A stretch of DNA of 64,000 nt from NCBI RefSeq assembly GCF_014696615.1, contig NZ_JACJQJ010000040.1:1-64000 (forward strand). The letters run 5' to 3'. A model generated the notes under the pieces. The model was not told where the DNA came from, did not search any database, and was given only the letters and a program-made list of their open reading frames with translations. Every line of letters starts with the position of its first letter. Within the stretch, counting starts at the first letter, position 1. Source of the DNA: Nostoc linckia FACHB-104 (GTDB taxonomy: Bacteria; Cyanobacteriota; Cyanobacteriia; Cyanobacteriales; Nostocaceae). The position numbers and the translations under genes are program-made. Shown piece after piece: positions 62,331 to 64,000 of the stretch.

Positions 62331-62936
62331 ATGCGATCTACTGTGGATACCTCAGCTCTCGTTCAAACATTTATTGCTGTCTTTGTACTGGCGGATGCGG
62401 TAGGTAATATACCCATAGTGCTGATTTTGACCAAAGGTATGACCCCAGAAGAAAGAAACAGAGTCATAGATAAAGCGATTGTCGTTGCGATCGCAGTTCT
62501 GTTACTTTTTGTGTTCTCTGGGCAATTAATTTTGACCTATTTGGAAATCAGCATGGCATCTTTGCGAGTAGCTGGGGGACTATTGTTGCTGTTAGTTGCT
62601 TTGCAAATGCTGCGGGGAGAATTAGATACGCCCATATTAGAAGAAGGACGTGATGTTGCAATTACGCCTTTAGCTTTACCATTACTAGCCGGGCCGGGAA
62701 CTTTAACAACAGTCATGTTATTAACCTCACAATCTGAACTACCCTATCTCGGTGTAGTTTTAGGTATTGTAGCGGCAATGTTCATTAGTTGGTTAATTCT
62801 GCGTTTGGGAACCTATATCGACAAGTGGATTGGTGCTGAGGGTGGGGTAATTATAACTCAGTTGTTTGGGTTTTTATTAGCAGCACTAGCAGTAGAAATT
62901 GGTAGTACAGGAATTCGAGAATTATTCTTGAAATAA
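62331..62936 (+). CDS. MarC-family integral membrane protein
   Basis: 201 aa; FIAVFVLADAVGNIPIVLILTKGMTPEERN; LPLLAGPGTLTTVMLL. Confidence 0.92.
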   Translation: MRSTVDTSALVQTFIAVFVLADAVGNIPIVLILTKGMTPEERNRVIDKAIVVAIAVLLLFVFSGQLILTYLEISMASLRVAGGLLLLLVALQMLRGELDTPILEEGRDVAITPLALPLLAGPGTLTTVMLLTSQSELPYLGVVLGIVAAMFISWLILRLGTYIDKWIGAEGGVIITQLFGFLLAALAVEIGSTGIRELFLK

Positions 62937-63125
62937 ATACTTGTAACTTCTAGGTTGTTGATTACTAAGTAAGGCACTATTTTTATCTATTTATCAATAG
63001 TGCTACCAGAACAAATAATTCTAAATCAGTAACAATTTCTATTTGTTCTTATTACATAGTTTATGTTAACTAGTTACTGAATATACTGCAAGCAACCCCA
63101 GCAAATAGGGAAAATATGCAAACAA

Positions 63126-63247
63126 ATATAGCAATCCTATTTCAGTGGTGAACAATATCGGTTTTGACTGTTGACTGTTGACTGTCAACGGTTAACAGTC
63201 AATAACCCTTCAGATCAGATTTTACAAATCATTTAGGATTGCTATAT
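63126..63247. mobile_element. candidate MITE with 14-bp terminal inverted repeats
   Basis: ATATAGCAATCCTA (63126-63139) is the exact reverse complement of TAGGATTGCTATAT (63234-63247); interior has a second imperfect palindrome (63164-63202). Confidence 0.65.
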
Positions 63248-63781
63248 ATGCAAGATAATGAGCAAATTTATAAAAAGTTCACATATCCGATAATTGGTAA
63301 AATTTGGTAACTATTGAGGGCAATGCTAGTATTTTAGCTTATTATCCTAATATAACCTTCTAGAATCCCCATTTACGGCCTAATTATTCAGGCTTATAAG
63401 TATCTAAATATCAGAATATTGATGATTGTGATTTTCCTCACAAATGCGTGTGATTTTTATTTATGTCATGGGATAGAAGGTTAAGACAAAATTAATCCTT
63501 AATGTAAGCATTATATCTCTACTTTCAGGTAGTAGTTGTATTTGTTTGGCTTCTAAGCCTTAATGAGTAATTTCTGGCTTTTAGTAGCCAATAGCTTTGA
63601 TAAATTTGTATTCCACTGTGGACTGGTATTTTTTGAATCCAGTAAAGATATAAAAACTTGAACTGAAAGTAGATGAATATCCTTTTTGCAGGCAAATTGT
63701 GAAATCCTGATTGCAGAAATTTCACCTACTTTGCTGTGTATATAATTTCCCAAGTTGTCCAGTTTTAGACTGGTAAAAATT

Positions 63782-64000
63782 ATGTCCAGTTACATCAGTG
63801 AACTTTACGAATTTGATAATGATGATAAGGCTGAGAGCAAGTTTCTGACAGCTTTTCAGCGCAAGGTATTACTTAAGAATCTGCAAATAGATCTGTCCTC
63901 AGAATACCGTCGGCGGATTGAAATTATGTTGCTAGCAGATCGGGGGAAAACTCAAATTCAAATATGCCAGTTACTAGGTTGTTCTCAGCACATGGCACGC
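63782..64000 (+). CDS. partial HTH protein (IS630/homeodomain-like HTH), truncated by the window edge
   Basis: Reads MSSYISELYEFDNDDKAESKFLTAFQRKVLLKNLQIDLSSEYRRRIEIMLLADRGKTQIQICQLLGCSQHMAR with no stop before 64000; absent from the supplied ORF list because it is open-ended. Confidence 0.7.
   Translation, partial: MSSYISELYEFDNDDKAESKFLTAFQRKVLLKNLQIDLSSEYRRRIEIMLLADRGKTQIQICQLLGCSQHMAR

Noticed and set aside
1-64000. GCGATCGC octamers as specific regulatory sites
   Set aside because: They are the genome-wide HIP1 palindrome of cyanobacteria, found in genes and spacers alike, so not locus-specific.

Overview
The window is a chromosomal segment of a filamentous, probably heterocyst-forming, cyanobacterium. 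This is inferred from phycobilisome linkers, HIP1 GCGATCGC octamers throughout, short tandem heptamer repeats, a DevBCA-like exporter, and CHAT, PEP-CTERM and TPS families. About 38 convincing protein-coding genes are visible. No rRNA, tRNA or CRISPR array was recognised.

Main contents, left to right:
- a decayed IS982-type transposase
- a cpcD/cpcG-like linker pair
- a VirB10/TrbI-like orphan
- a Tat-exported PhoX-like phosphatase
- a PAS hybrid kinase plus REC-kinase pair
- FAD oxidoreductases
- a Ser/Thr kinase
- MlaF/MlaD-like ABC/MCE genes and a Rieske oxygenase
- a DUF4082 + dimethylformamidase-like protein
- ispH, a HerA-like ATPase and a group-2 sigma factor
- a CobO-type adenosyltransferase and a DUF6508-macro domain fusion
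- TetR with a divergent DevBCA-like exporter
- a DUF928 / CHASE2-hybrid kinase / REC-kinase / TPR-CHAT protease cluster, followed by a PEP-CTERM metalloprotease and a TPS (haemagglutinin-type) exoprotein
- nitrilase and MarC genes, and a partial HTH protein at the right edge

The best candidates for undescribed biology are:
- the CHASE2/CHAT/surface-protein neighbourhood (about 47.9-61 kb) and its paralogous phosphorelay module at 9.8-13.4 kb
- a 21-bp palindromic tandem array (28.76-28.99 kb)
- divergent promoter regions built almost entirely of short repeats (25.05-25.25 kb and 43.77-44.08 kb)

All product calls come from reading the translations by eye. No database search was run.
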